A stretch of 64,000 nucleotides of DNA, from positions 1 to 64,000 of the forward strand of contig NZ_AORV01000068.1 of NCBI RefSeq assembly GCF_000350485.1, read 5' to 3'. A program made the position numbers and the translations under genes. This document shows, piece after piece, positions 43,728 through 51,616 of this stretch. The DNA comes from Ruminiclostridium cellobioparum subsp. termitidis CT1112 (GTDB lineage Bacteria > Bacillota > Clostridia > Acetivibrionales > DSM-1351). Positions within the stretch are counted from its first letter, which is position 1. Each line of letters starts with the position of its first letter. The notes under the pieces are model-generated. The model saw only the letters and a list, made by a program, of their open reading frames with translations, was not told where the DNA came from and did no database searches.

Positions 43728-46274
43728 GGTATTAATGACAGGGTGGGTACGGGACTGAAAGGATTCGACCAGATAATTGACCATCTTAGATTGGGTGATA
43801 ATGTGGTCTGGCAGGTAGATTCGGTATCAGACTATAAAAAACTTGCTGATCCGTTTGCTGGGCAAGCCCGGTCAGATAACAGAAGGCTGGTTTACATCCG
43901 TTTCGGCACCCATGAACAATTGTTTGAGGAGAGTTCAGGGGTAAAGATTTATTATATTGACTCAAGCAAAGGCTTTGAAAGTTTTGCGACTGAAGTACAT
44001 AACCTCATCAGGAACGAGGGGAAAAAGGTATTTTATGTTTTTGACTGCCTTACCGACCTTTTAAAACACTGGTATTCGGATTTGATGATAGGCAATTTTT
44101 TCAAGGTGACCTGCCCTTATTTATATGAACTGGATACTGTGGCCTATTTCGCAATTATGCGAAATTACCATACCTACAGTACTATTGCCGGTATCCGGGA
44201 AACAACCCAGCTCCTGCTGGATTTATATCAGGTAAACAATAAATTCTATATCCACCCGCTGAAGGTGTGGCAGCGCTACTCTCCAACCATGTTTTTCCCT
44301 CACCTGATAGCAGGTCAGGAAGCTGTGAGCATCACCGCCAGCACTGAAGCTGCCGAACTGTTTTCGAGCATCAACCGTGGAGAGGACAGACCGGATCATT
44401 GGAATATCATTTTCAACAGGGCGAAGGATGTGCTTAAACAGCCGCACCAGGAGCAGGAGGAGGCTAAAAAGCTCCTTATGTTTATGCTTATCGGCAATCA
44501 ATCAAGAATGTTCGATTTGTGCAACAGATATTTTACTTTGCAGGATATACTTTTAATTGCCTCCAGAGAAGTAGGCACGGGCTTTATAGGCGGAAAAAGT
44601 GTGGGTATGCTTTTAGCGAGAAAGATTCTCGAAAAGGAAGGAAGCGGCAGGTTTACTGCCTATGTGGAACCTCACGATTCCTATTATATAGGCTCGGATG
44701 TATTTTACACCTATATTGTGCAAAATGGCTGGTGGAGACTGCGAACAAAACAAAAAGCCGGAGAAGGCTATTACAAGTACGCCCCTGAACTGAAAGACAA
44801 GCTGCTCCGCGGGAAATTCCCTAAAAACATTCAGGAGCAGTTTATTCAAATGCTGGAGTACTTTGGACAATCACCAATTATAGTACGTTCCAGTTCGCTG
44901 CTGGAGGATAATTTCGGAAATGCCTTTGCGGGTAAATATGAAAGTGTATTCTGTGTAAATCAGGGTACTCCGGAGGAGCGTTACGAAGCCTTTGAAGAGG
45001 CTATCCGCACAGTTTATGCCAGTACAATGAATGAGGATGCGCTTGCCTATAGAATGAACAGGGGACTGTCCGAACGTGATGAACAGATGGCCATACTGGT
45101 TCAGCGCGTTTCGGGTGACCAATACGGTGAGGACTTCTTTCCGCATGTTGCCGGAGTCGGGAACTCTTCGAACCTGTATGTATGGGATCAAAATATAGAT
45201 ATGGATGCCGGCATGCTGCGGCTGGTATTCGGTCTCGGGACCAGGGCGGTGGACAGGACCGAAGGGGATTATCCCAGAATTGTGTGTCTTGACAACCCGC
45301 AGCGCCTTCCTCCCATGAATATTGAAGATCAAAAAAAATTCTCACAGCACAGCGTTGACGTTCTGTCACTTAAGGAAAATATGCTTGTTGTAAAAACGCT
45401 GGAGGATATACTGTCCGGAAATATAAAGGTGGACAGGGAGCTTTTTGCAAGTCCTGACTATCAAAATGCCGCACGTCTTCGGGAATTGGGATACACCCAT
45501 ACAAAATTACAGTATGTTTTAGACTACAAAAAATTATTTGCCCGGTCAGAATTCCATTCCGTAATGAAGGATATGCTGGCTTTGCTGTCCAAGGTCTACG
45601 ATTATCCGGTAGACATTGAATATACTGCAAATTTTACAAAGGATAACCGGTTCAAGATAAATCTTCTGCAGTGCCGTCCGCTGCAGACCAGAGGCCTGGG
45701 AAAATCAGTTGACATACCGGAACTGGAGGATGAGAGGGCTTGCCTGTTTTACAGCAGGGGAAATTTTATGGGCGGTAATGTAAGGCTGCCCATCGATTAC
45801 GTTGTTTTTATCAAAGCCCGGGAATATCTTGAATTAAATGAGCAGGACAAATATTCCATTGCCAGGCAGGTAGGGCAGCTGAACAGGGAACTTGCAGGCA
45901 AAAATGTGATGCTGATGGGCCCTGGAAGATGGGGAAGCACAACACCTTCTCTCGGAGTACCCGTGCATTTTACAGAGCTGTGCAATATGTCGGTCATATG
46001 TGAAGTGGCTGCCAAACAGGCAGGACTGATGCCAGAACTGTCATATGGAAGTCACTTTTTCCAGGACCTTGTGGAAGCGGGCATTTTTTATGTGGCTTTA
46101 TTTGACGGAAATAAGGATGTTATTTTTAACCCTGAAAAAATACTTGGCAGGGAAAACCTGATGGTAGAGCTTTTACCTCAAAGCGGGCAGTTTTCCGGGG
46201 TGATTCATGTTGCAGAAACAAAGGGAATGGAAATATTCTCAGACATCGTATCGCAGACACTTTTGTGCATATGA
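43725..46274 (+). CDS. PEP/pyruvate-binding (PPDK_N) domain protein
   Basis: An 849-residue cytoplasmic protein. The first ~230 residues resemble a RecA/KaiC-like fold (GLKGFDQIIDHLRLGDNVVWQV, KKVFYVFDCLTDLL) without an obvious Walker A. From ~290 comes a PEP synthase/PPDK N-terminal ATP-binding domain: GGKSVGMLLARKIL, SPIIVRSSSLLEDNFGNAFAGKYESVF and IDMDAGMLRLVFGLGTRAVDR. The end has GPGRWGSTTPSLGVPV and ELSYGSHFFQDLVEAGIFYVAL. There is no phosphohistidine (TGG-H) or pyruvate TIM-barrel domain, so it is not a full PEP synthase; a phosphotransfer or dikinase-like activity on another partner is plausible. TAGGAGG precedes the ATG. Confidence 0.82.
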   Translation: MGINDRVGTGLKGFDQIIDHLRLGDNVVWQVDSVSDYKKLADPFAGQARSDNRRLVYIRFGTHEQLFEESSGVKIYYIDSSKGFESFATEVHNLIRNEGKKVFYVFDCLTDLLKHWYSDLMIGNFFKVTCPYLYELDTVAYFAIMRNYHTYSTIAGIRETTQLLLDLYQVNNKFYIHPLKVWQRYSPTMFFPHLIAGQEAVSITASTEAAELFSSINRGEDRPDHWNIIFNRAKDVLKQPHQEQEEAKKLLMFMLIGNQSRMFDLCNRYFTLQDILLIASREVGTGFIGGKSVGMLLARKILEKEGSGRFTAYVEPHDSYYIGSDVFYTYIVQNGWWRLRTKQKAGEGYYKYAPELKDKLLRGKFPKNIQEQFIQMLEYFGQSPIIVRSSSLLEDNFGNAFAGKYESVFCVNQGTPEERYEAFEEAIRTVYASTMNEDALAYRMNRGLSERDEQMAILVQRVSGDQYGEDFFPHVAGVGNSSNLYVWDQNIDMDAGMLRLVFGLGTRAVDRTEGDYPRIVCLDNPQRLPPMNIEDQKKFSQHSVDVLSLKENMLVVKTLEDILSGNIKVDRELFASPDYQNAARLRELGYTHTKLQYVLDYKKLFARSEFHSVMKDMLALLSKVYDYPVDIEYTANFTKDNRFKINLLQCRPLQTRGLGKSVDIPELEDERACLFYSRGNFMGGNVRLPIDYVVFIKAREYLELNEQDKYSIARQVGQLNRELAGKNVMLMGPGRWGSTTPSLGVPVHFTELCNMSVICEVAAKQAGLMPELSYGSHFFQDLVEAGIFYVALFDGNKDVIFNPEKILGRENLMVELLPQSGQFSGVIHVAETKGMEIFSDIVSQTLLCI

Positions 46275-46318
46275 AAAGGGTCTATTGCCAAACATATACA
46301 AAACAATTATTTAATATT

Positions 46319-46452
46319 TTATATTGTACTTCCGTACAAACTTACATAAATGGCAGCCACAAGATATTTGTTGAAACTATTTTACCAACAAATTCGAACA
46401 AATATCTTTAACCAGCCGCCATTTATGCATGTTGTACCTGTGTGCTATCAGG
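46319..46452. repeat. Reduced relative of the structured elements (E)
   Basis: The ends match the large elements: GTACTTCCGTACAAACTT at the left and GTTGTACCTGTGTGCTA at the right. The stem is ACATAAATGGC against GCCATTTATGCATGT, with AAGATATTTGTT/AACAAATATCTT further in. The GGA tip hairpins are missing; a ~24-nt loop replaces them. It lies between the convergent PEP-binding-domain and DUF1657 genes and could serve as a two-way terminator. Confidence 0.65.
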
Positions 46453-46528
46453 ACGGAATATATTGGATCAGCCATGTTTGTACAACAGCCCTTTCAGGGT
46501 CTTTACAGGTGCAGTGCAGACTCTGATC

Positions 46529-46735
46529 TTACTGCTGTTTGTACTGGGGTTCCTGCTGTTGGATATATTCCTCTCTTCCCTTCAGGGTTTGAAGTGCGTC
46601 GTCAAAAGTGCAGGCAAGCTGCTGAAAAGTTTTCTTGGCTTGCTCGTCCTCGGTTTCCAGTGCAAAACTTTTCATTGTTGCAGATGCACTTTCTACCGTA
46701 GCTATTGCTTTTAACATTTGAGTTCCTACAGTCAT
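46529..46735 (-). CDS. DUF1657 protein (end of spoVA operon)
   Basis: A 68-residue helical protein of the DUF1657 family: TVGTQMLKAIATVESASATMKSFALETEDEQAKKTFQQLACTFDDALQTLK. It is a four-helix-like, charged, cytoplasmic protein with no membrane segment. The ATG at 46735 has GGAGGTGAT a few nt upstream. It is the last gene of the spoVA-2Duf operon. DUF1657 proteins accompany mobile spoVA operons of highly heat-resistant spores; the exact job is unknown. A similar one opens the operon at 49688. Confidence 0.85.
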   Translation of the reverse strand: MTVGTQMLKAIATVESASATMKSFALETEDEQAKKTFQQLACTFDDALQTLKGREEYIQQQEPQYKQQ

Positions 46736-46817
46736 ACGGATCACCTCCCTTCAACAGACTGACATAAATTCACAGGTTAGTTTGGAAAACAAACGGCCAT
46801 CAGCGAAGTTGTTCAAG

Positions 46818-47177
46818 CTAACCTTTAGGTCTGAATATTAATGCTGCCAGAAATCCGAATATGATAGCAGCGGATATACCCGCACTGGTTACTTCGAAAA
46901 TTCCTGTCAGTACCCCGATAATTCCTGTAGTCTCGGCTTCCTGCAGTGCGCCTTTTACAAGCTGGTTGCCGAAACTGCATATGGGAACCGTCGCTCCTGC
47001 ACCGGCAAATTTGACAAGCGGATCATACCAGCCAAGTCCGCCCAATATGGCTCCTGATACAACAAGGGTACACATTGTATGTGCCGGGGTTAGTTTAAAC
47101 CCGTCCATCAGGATTTGTCCTATTACGCATATCAATCCTCCGATAATAAATGACCAGATAAATTTTTCCAAGCTCAT
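46818..47177 (-). CDS. spoVAE: Stage V sporulation protein AE (SpoVAEb type)
   Basis: A 119-residue integral membrane protein with four segments (IWSFIIGGLICVIGQILMDG; MCTLVVSGAILGGLG; GIIGVLTGIFEVTSAGIS; AAIIFGFLAALIF). Together with SpoVAC it shares the GxxICxIGQ pattern. It forms part of the inner-membrane channel that moves Ca-dipicolinate into and out of the spore core. The ATG at 47177 is preceded by AAGGAGATTG. It follows spoVAD by 26 bp. Confidence 0.93.
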   Translation of the reverse strand: MSLEKFIWSFIIGGLICVIGQILMDGFKLTPAHTMCTLVVSGAILGGLGWYDPLVKFAGAGATVPICSFGNQLVKGALQEAETTGIIGVLTGIFEVTSAGISAAIIFGFLAALIFRPKG

Positions 47178-47203
47178 CAATCTCCTTATAGTTGGCTGTA
47201 TAA

Positions 47204-48208
47204 CTAGTGCATCTCAATGGCTACTCCGTGGGCAATACAGGGTATTGTTTCCTTCTGTTGGTAGGACATGGGGGAGAGCAGAGCCCCGGTGGCAACAACC
47301 AGTATTTTTTTCAGTTCGCCCCTTTTCATCCGGCTCATAAAGTGTCCGTAAGTGGTGGTGGCGGCACAGGCACAGCCGCTGCCGCCTGAAAAAACCGGCT
47401 GGTCCTCCCTGTATATGAGGATACCGCAGTCTGTGAACTTCTTCTCCGGAATGGGGATTCCGTGTTTTTTCAGAAGGTCGGCCGCTATTTCATGGCCAAC
47501 CCTGCCCAGATCACCTGTGGCAATCAAATCATAATGTGAGGCATCAATGTCCAGATCCCTGAAATGTGCCTCAATGGTATCCACTGCTGCCGGTGCCATT
47601 GCTACTCCCATATTGAAGGGGTCGGAGAGGCCCATATCAACCACCCGGCCTATAGTAGCAGCTTTTACATGGGGTCCTTTGCCTTTTTGTGAGACAACTG
47701 CCGCACCTGCTCCTGTAACAGTCCATTGTGCATATGGAGGTTTTTGGGCACCGTATTCGGTAGGGTATCTGTATTGCTTTTCAGAGGCTGCATTGTGACT
47801 GGAGGTTGCTGCCAGGGCATTCAGTGCAAACTTGCTGTCCACCATCATTGAAGCCAGGGCAAGGCCCTCCATGGAACTGGAGCATGCACCGTAAAGGCCC
47901 AGAAAAGGAATTCCCAGCGTGCGTGCCGTAAAACTGCTGGATATTATTTGATTTATCAAATCACCGCCCATAAAAAACTGGACATCCTCTTTCTTTAATC
48001 CTGCTTTCTTTATGGCTGTTTCACAAGCCTGCTCCATGAGCTTTTTTTCTGCTTTTTCAAAGCTCTCCTGACCAAGCCACAGGTCGTCGTGAAGTATATC
48101 AAAGTCTTTTGCCAGGGCCCCCTGGGCTTCAAAGGGACCTCCTACGGCAGCTGATGCCAATATGACCGGATTTGATTCAAAAACCCAGGTTTGATGTCCT
48201 TTAAGCAT
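47204..48208 (-). CDS. spoVAD: Stage V sporulation protein AD
   Basis: A 334-residue thiolase-fold protein that binds dipicolinic acid and sits on the spore inner membrane. Family marks: GHQTWVFESNPVILASAAVGGPFEAQGALAKDFD, YGACSSSMEGLALA (thiolase Cys region), CACAATTTYGHFM and the C-terminal IPCIAHGVAIEMH. The length matches the family. It begins directly after the spoVAC stop, so translation is coupled. Confidence 0.95.
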   Translation of the reverse strand: MLKGHQTWVFESNPVILASAAVGGPFEAQGALAKDFDILHDDLWLGQESFEKAEKKLMEQACETAIKKAGLKKEDVQFFMGGDLINQIISSSFTARTLGIPFLGLYGACSSSMEGLALASMMVDSKFALNALAATSSHNAASEKQYRYPTEYGAQKPPYAQWTVTGAGAAVVSQKGKGPHVKAATIGRVVDMGLSDPFNMGVAMAPAAVDTIEAHFRDLDIDASHYDLIATGDLGRVGHEIAADLLKKHGIPIPEKKFTDCGILIYREDQPVFSGGSGCACAATTTYGHFMSRMKRGELKKILVVATGALLSPMSYQQKETIPCIAHGVAIEMH

Positions 48209-48688
48209 TTACATTCCACCTAACCATTTAATAATTACGTTTACTATAGCTACCACAAAGGCTGAAAATACTCCGTATACTATTACAGGTCCTGCAATTT
48301 TAAACATATTTCCGCCAACGCCCAGTACAAAGCCTTCGCTTTTATGTTCTATGGCAGCCGAAGCAATGGTATTGGCAAAGCCTGTAACCGGAACGGCGGT
48401 TCCTGCACCGGCCCACTGGGAGATGTGGTCATAAACTCCCAGACCTGTAAGTAAAATCGATATAAAAATCAAAACTGCTACTGTCGGATTGCCTGCAGTC
48501 TTTTCATTGAAATTAAAGAAGGTCACGAAGAACCAGTTCAGGCACTGTCCTATGGTACAGATAATCCCACCTACCAGGAACGCCTTCAGGCAGTTTTTGT
48601 ATATAGGTATTTTGGGTTCTCTTGCTTTTGCGAAATCCTGATATTGCTGTTGTACGGGACTTAAGTTCTTCCTCTTTTTGTTTGACAT
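48209..48688 (-). CDS. spoVAC: Stage V sporulation protein AC
   Basis: A 159-residue membrane protein with four or five segments: LKAFLVGGIICTIGQCLNWFF, AVLIFISILLTGLGVYD, AGAGTAVPVTGFANTIASAAIEH and IVYGVFSAFVVAIVNVIIKWLGG. SpoVAC acts as the mechanosensitive pore of the dipicolinate channel. The ATG at 48688 is chosen because GGAGG lies 5 nt upstream; codons further upstream (MEVN) are part of leader R2. Translation may be controlled by R2, which can hide the Shine-Dalgarno. It follows the 2Duf gene by 105 bp. Confidence 0.94.
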   Translation of the reverse strand: MSNKKRKNLSPVQQQYQDFAKAREPKIPIYKNCLKAFLVGGIICTIGQCLNWFFVTFFNFNEKTAGNPTVAVLIFISILLTGLGVYDHISQWAGAGTAVPVTGFANTIASAAIEHKSEGFVLGVGGNMFKIAGPVIVYGVFSAFVVAIVNVIIKWLGGM

Positions 48689-48785
48689 ATTAACCTCCAT
48701 GAGCCGCAATAGCGGCCACAAAACTGTAATGAAATCTCTTCACTCCCTCATCCTCTATAAGGCGAATAAAGGAGGTTAATTGGCC
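48686..48785 (-). promoter_or_regulatory. Structured leader R2 before spoVAC
   Basis: Shares three blocks with R1: 24 nt identical at the 5' end (48762-48785, including anti-SD TTAACCTCC), TTTTGTGGCC (48714-48723), and 20 nt at the 3' end covering the Shine-Dalgarno and ATG (48686-48705). The hairpin before the SD is GCCGC-TATT-GCGGC here against GCCAC-GAAT-GTGGC in R1, a compensating change. A 5' hairpin CCTTTAT/ATAGAGG is also kept. It lies inside the spoVA operon between the 2Duf gene and spoVAC. Confidence 0.75.
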
Positions 48786-48793
48786 GTATCTGT

Positions 48794-49654
48794 TTAGCGC
48801 AACAGGTACGGTTCCAATTTTTCCAGCAGCTGGCGCAGTTTTTTCGCATTTCGTATATACATGGATTTGGCGTCCTTGTTTTTTGTTTCCAAGGCAAAAG
48901 TCATAAGGCTTGCATGGCATTTTTCAATATTTGCGTAGATCATTTCCCGCACCCTGGGCTGGGGAAGCACTATTGAGTCGTCAAACAAATCCAGGTACAG
49001 ATCGCCGAAGGAATCCACCTGGCCGATGAAAACATTGTCAAGAGATACTCCCGTATTTTCAAGCTGCAATCTGAGCCATTCCCTGTTTAAGCCAAGGGAC
49101 GCCAAAGGTTCGTTTAAAATATTTCCGTCGAGAATAACAGTTTGAGGTTCGGCCAGCGGGGAGACCTTCCTGTCAAGGTCATGGGCGGTTACAGGCTTTT
49201 TGTCGGACTTGGGAAAGACATTTATTTCACCGGTTGTTTCCATAACTGCAAATTCCACATCGGAAAAACTGAAGACATCCTTATGCCGCAGTTCCCTCAG
49301 CAGTTCCTCACCGGTGAGCTTCAGCTGATGAAGGTTGTCTTCCATGATCTTGCCGTGTTTTATAAGTACTGTTTCCCTGCCTGAAATTAAATCATGCAGC
49401 CATTTGCTCTTTAAAGACAACAGGTCAAGTACAACCGGCACCAGAGCCCAAACTGCCAGTGAAATGACACCAAAAGCAATATTGGTGATTACATTCACAG
49501 AGATTAAGGCGGCTATTATTGCGATTACTACATAGCTTATCAGATTGAACGGTGTCATACGGGAGATGTTCCGTTTTCCCATCAATCTTACCAATACAAG
49601 TGTCAGGATAAACATAGATATTGTTCGCAATAATATTTCAAGCCACATCTGCAT
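48794..49654 (-). CDS. 2Duf protein: DUF421 (YetF-like) membrane protein with DUF1657-like tail
   Basis: A 286-residue protein. Three N-terminal membrane segments precede the DUF421/YetF domain (RLMGKRNISRMTPFNLISYVVIAIIAALI; ETVLIKHGKIMEDNLHQLKLTGEELLRELRHKDVFSFSDVEFAVMETTGEINVFPK). A C-terminal 45-residue helical tail (IEKCHASLMTFALETKNKDAKSMYIRNAKKLRQLLEKL) resembles the DUF1657 proteins at both operon ends. Such '2Duf' proteins in spoVA2mob operons raise spore wet-heat resistance in Bacillus, which is known from published work on that operon. The ATG at 49654 is set by GGAGG in the R3 block. Confidence 0.9.
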   Translation of the reverse strand: MQMWLEILLRTISMFILTLVLVRLMGKRNISRMTPFNLISYVVIAIIAALISVNVITNIAFGVISLAVWALVPVVLDLLSLKSKWLHDLISGRETVLIKHGKIMEDNLHQLKLTGEELLRELRHKDVFSFSDVEFAVMETTGEINVFPKSDKKPVTAHDLDRKVSPLAEPQTVILDGNILNEPLASLGLNREWLRLQLENTGVSLDNVFIGQVDSFGDLYLDLFDDSIVLPQPRVREMIYANIEKCHASLMTFALETKNKDAKSMYIRNAKKLRQLLEKLEPYLLR

Positions 49655-49671
49655 ATTAACCTCCATGAGCC
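49652..49671 (-). promoter_or_regulatory. R3: identical 20-nt start block before the 2Duf gene
   Basis: The 20 nt ending in the ATG are identical to the 3' ends of R1 and R2 (GGCTCATGGAGGTTAATATG). There is no upstream anti-SD or hairpin; only about 33 nt separate the DUF1657 stop from the ATG. This looks like the terminal fragment of the leader. Confidence 0.7.
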
Positions 49672-49687
49672 GTAAATTCAAAATCTG

Positions 49688-49891
49688 TTATTTCTTATAT
49701 TGGGGTTCTTCAAACTCAAGTTCACGGATTCTGTCCTCCAAATCAATTATTACCTCCTTGGTGACCGTGAGAGCCTCGTTAAAGGCTTTCCTGGATTCTT
49801 CGTCCCGGGTTTGGGCCGAATAAACCCTCAGTGTGCCCTGAACTCCTTTCATTCCTGCCAGGGTTTGCTTTACCTGTGATGCCACTGTCAT
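49688..49891 (-). CDS. DUF1657 protein (first gene of spoVA operon)
   Basis: A 67-residue helical protein: MTVASQVKQTLAGMKGVQGTLRVYSAQTRDEESRKAFNEALTVTKEVIIDLEDRIRELE. It is related to the DUF1657 protein at 46529 and to the tail of 2Duf. The ATG at 49891 has GGAGG 5 nt upstream. On the minus strand TGAATT at 49962-49967 and GAATAATA at 49938-49945 (about 16 nt apart) loosely fit a forespore sigma-G promoter, which would suit a spoVA operon. Confidence 0.85.
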   Translation of the reverse strand: MTVASQVKQTLAGMKGVQGTLRVYSAQTRDEESRKAFNEALTVTKEVIIDLEDRIRELEFEEPQYKK

Positions 49892-49937
49892 ATATTCCTC
49901 CGACAAACTGCAGAATTTTTTATTTCCTCAACACCTT

Positions 49938-49967
49938 TATTATTCTGTAAAAAGTCTTAAAAATTCA
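49938..49967 (-). promoter_or_regulatory. Possible sigma-G promoter of the spoVA-2Duf operon
   Basis: TGAATT and GAATAATA are 16 nt apart on the minus strand, about 50 bp before the first start. Sigma-G promoters have TGAATA-like -35 and CATAxTA-like -10 boxes. The -10 match is imperfect, so this is tentative. Confidence 0.35.
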
Positions 49968-50019
49968 AAAAAAGGTAAATGTAATATTTGGATTTAGGTG
50001 ATTATTGAATTTATTGAAA

Positions 50020-50055
50020 AGAAAAACCGCTTACCACATTAAGCGGTGAGCGGCT
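50020..50055 (-). terminator. Terminator of the OpuC-type operon
   Basis: On the minus strand CCGCTCACC (50045-50053) pairs with GGTAAGCGG (50027-50035) with one internal mismatch, followed by TTTTTC. It lies about 85 bp after the binding-protein stop. Confidence 0.75.
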
Positions 50056-50105
50056 TTCCCAATTTTAGGATTTTAGGTTGTATGTCATTTGATTCCACTA
50101 TCATA

Positions 50106-50154
50106 AAGTCAATTGCGGTTGAAACTTTCGCTTTCAGCCTATTGTAATTGACTT
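50106..50154. repeat. REP-like palindrome, copy 2 (overlaps the 3' end of the binding-protein gene)
   Basis: AAGTCAATTGCGGTTGAAA pairs with TTTCAGCCTATTGTAATTGACTT. The minus-strand arm supplies the last codons (S-Q-L-Q) and the TAG stop of the betaine-binding protein. It matches copies 1 and 3. Confidence 0.8.
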
Positions 50155-51017
50155 AGAAAGTCTTTGGCAACTTTTTCAATGGACTGTTTTTCATTGTCCA
50201 CTTTATAATTCAGACTTTGCATTGTATCATCATCAATTCTGCCGGCAAGTTTGTTTAAAACTTCCTCCAGTTGGGGATAACTTTCAAGAATGTCTTCTCT
50301 GACTATGGGTGCTGCATAGTACGGAGGGAAAAAGTTTTTATCGTCCTTCAGAACCTTTAAATTCAAGGCTTTTAGCTGACCGTCGGTGGTGAAGGCATCT
50401 GTCACGTCCATTTTTCCCTGGCCGACAGCCTGGTATTTCAGAGAAACATCCATTTTTGCCGTACTCTTAAAAGTCAGGTCATAGATTTTAACAAGTCCGT
50501 CAAAGCCGTCTTCGCGGTTAAAGAATTCATGTTCGGCACCAAAAACCAAATCCCCGGAGATATTCTTAAGATCACTGATGGATTCAATTTGATTTTTCTC
50601 GGCCAGCTCCTGGGGGACGGCTAATGCGTAAGTATTGTTGAAACCCACGGGTTTGAGCCATTTTATATGAAACTGCTTTGAAAATTCAGTGCTTACAGTG
50701 TCATAAACCTTATCGGAATCCGTTTCCACAGGAAGCTTAAGCTGAGCTGTCAGCCCCGTACCCGTATATTCGGGATAAATATCTATCTGACCTTTTTTCA
50801 TGGCCTCGAAGCAAACAAAGGTACCTCCCATATTGATCTTTCTTTCCACCTTGATATCGGTATTGCTCTCAATAAGCTGGGCCATTATTTCAGCGAGAAT
50901 CTTATTTTCGGTAAAGTCCTTTGAGCCTATGACCACCTTTTTACCCGAGCCGCAGCCCGTAAATACGGCTGCTGCCAGGACTATGGCAGTTGCAAGTGCT
51001 ATTAACCTCTTATACAT
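50139..51017 (-). CDS. opuCC: Glycine betaine/carnitine/choline-binding lipoprotein (OpuCC type)
   Basis: A 292-residue lipoprotein (lipobox FTGC, Cys22) that captures osmoprotectants for the OpuC-type importer. OpuAC-family marks: VVIGSKDFTENKILAEIMAQLIE, GGTFVCFEAMKKGQIDIYPEYTGTG, FGAEHEFFNREDGFDGL and DVTDAFTTDGQLKALNL. The ligand-binding aromatic box cannot be assigned by eye. Its last codons lie in the REP-like element. It starts directly after the upstream permease stop. Confidence 0.9.
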   Translation of the reverse strand: MYKRLIALATAIVLAAAVFTGCGSGKKVVIGSKDFTENKILAEIMAQLIESNTDIKVERKINMGGTFVCFEAMKKGQIDIYPEYTGTGLTAQLKLPVETDSDKVYDTVSTEFSKQFHIKWLKPVGFNNTYALAVPQELAEKNQIESISDLKNISGDLVFGAEHEFFNREDGFDGLVKIYDLTFKSTAKMDVSLKYQAVGQGKMDVTDAFTTDGQLKALNLKVLKDDKNFFPPYYAAPIVREDILESYPQLEEVLNKLAGRIDDDTMQSLNYKVDNEKQSIEKVAKDFLSQLQ

Positions 51018-51614
51018 TTAGTTACCTCCTTTTTTTACCCTTTGAAATTTATTAAATAAAAATTGCGCAAGCAGCGATAATAGAACTACGGGTATTGTGC
51101 CCTTGATTATCATGCTCCAGTCCTGAGACTGGATTCCGCTGTATATAATGTATCCCAGCCCTCCAGAACCGATCAGCACTCCTATGACGGCTGTACCCAG
51201 TGCAGTTACAAAAGCTATCCGGATACCTGAGAGAATCATTGGTATGGCCAGCGGAATTTCAACCATTACCAGGGACTGAAGCTGGGACATGCCCATGCCT
51301 CTGGAAGCTTCTCTTATTGAGGGCGAGATGCCGGTAATGCCTGTAAATGTATTTCTTATAACAGGTAAAAGGGAATACAGGCATAGTCCTATGATCACCG
51401 TTGTATTTCCCAATCCGAAAATAACCATCAGCAGTGCAAGCAGGGCAAGTGTCGGTATGGTCTGAATGATATCGGCCACAGTTAAAACCAGGTTTGCTAT
51501 TCCGGTTTTTTTGGAAATGAATATGCCAATAAGCAGTCCGGCTGCTGTGGCCAGTGCAACTCCTGCCGCTGTGATAAACAAGTGTTCAAGTATGGCAGTA
51601 AATAAATCCGACAT
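51018..51614 (-). CDS. opuCD: Osmoprotectant ABC permease (OpuCD type)
   Basis: A 198-residue BPD_transp_1 permease with about five segments and the EAA-like loop REASRGMGMSQLQSLVMVEIPLAIPMILSGIRIAFVTALGTAVIGVLIGSGGLG. It is short, as in all OpuC-type permeases. It works with the 51617 permease as a heterodimer. It lies 2 bp after the partner's stop and overlaps the binding-protein gene's start region. Confidence 0.9.
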   Translation of the reverse strand: MSDLFTAILEHLFITAAGVALATAAGLLIGIFISKKTGIANLVLTVADIIQTIPTLALLALLMVIFGLGNTTVIIGLCLYSLLPVIRNTFTGITGISPSIREASRGMGMSQLQSLVMVEIPLAIPMILSGIRIAFVTALGTAVIGVLIGSGGLGYIIYSGIQSQDWSMIIKGTIPVVLLSLLAQFLFNKFQRVKKGGN

Positions 51615-51616
51615 AA

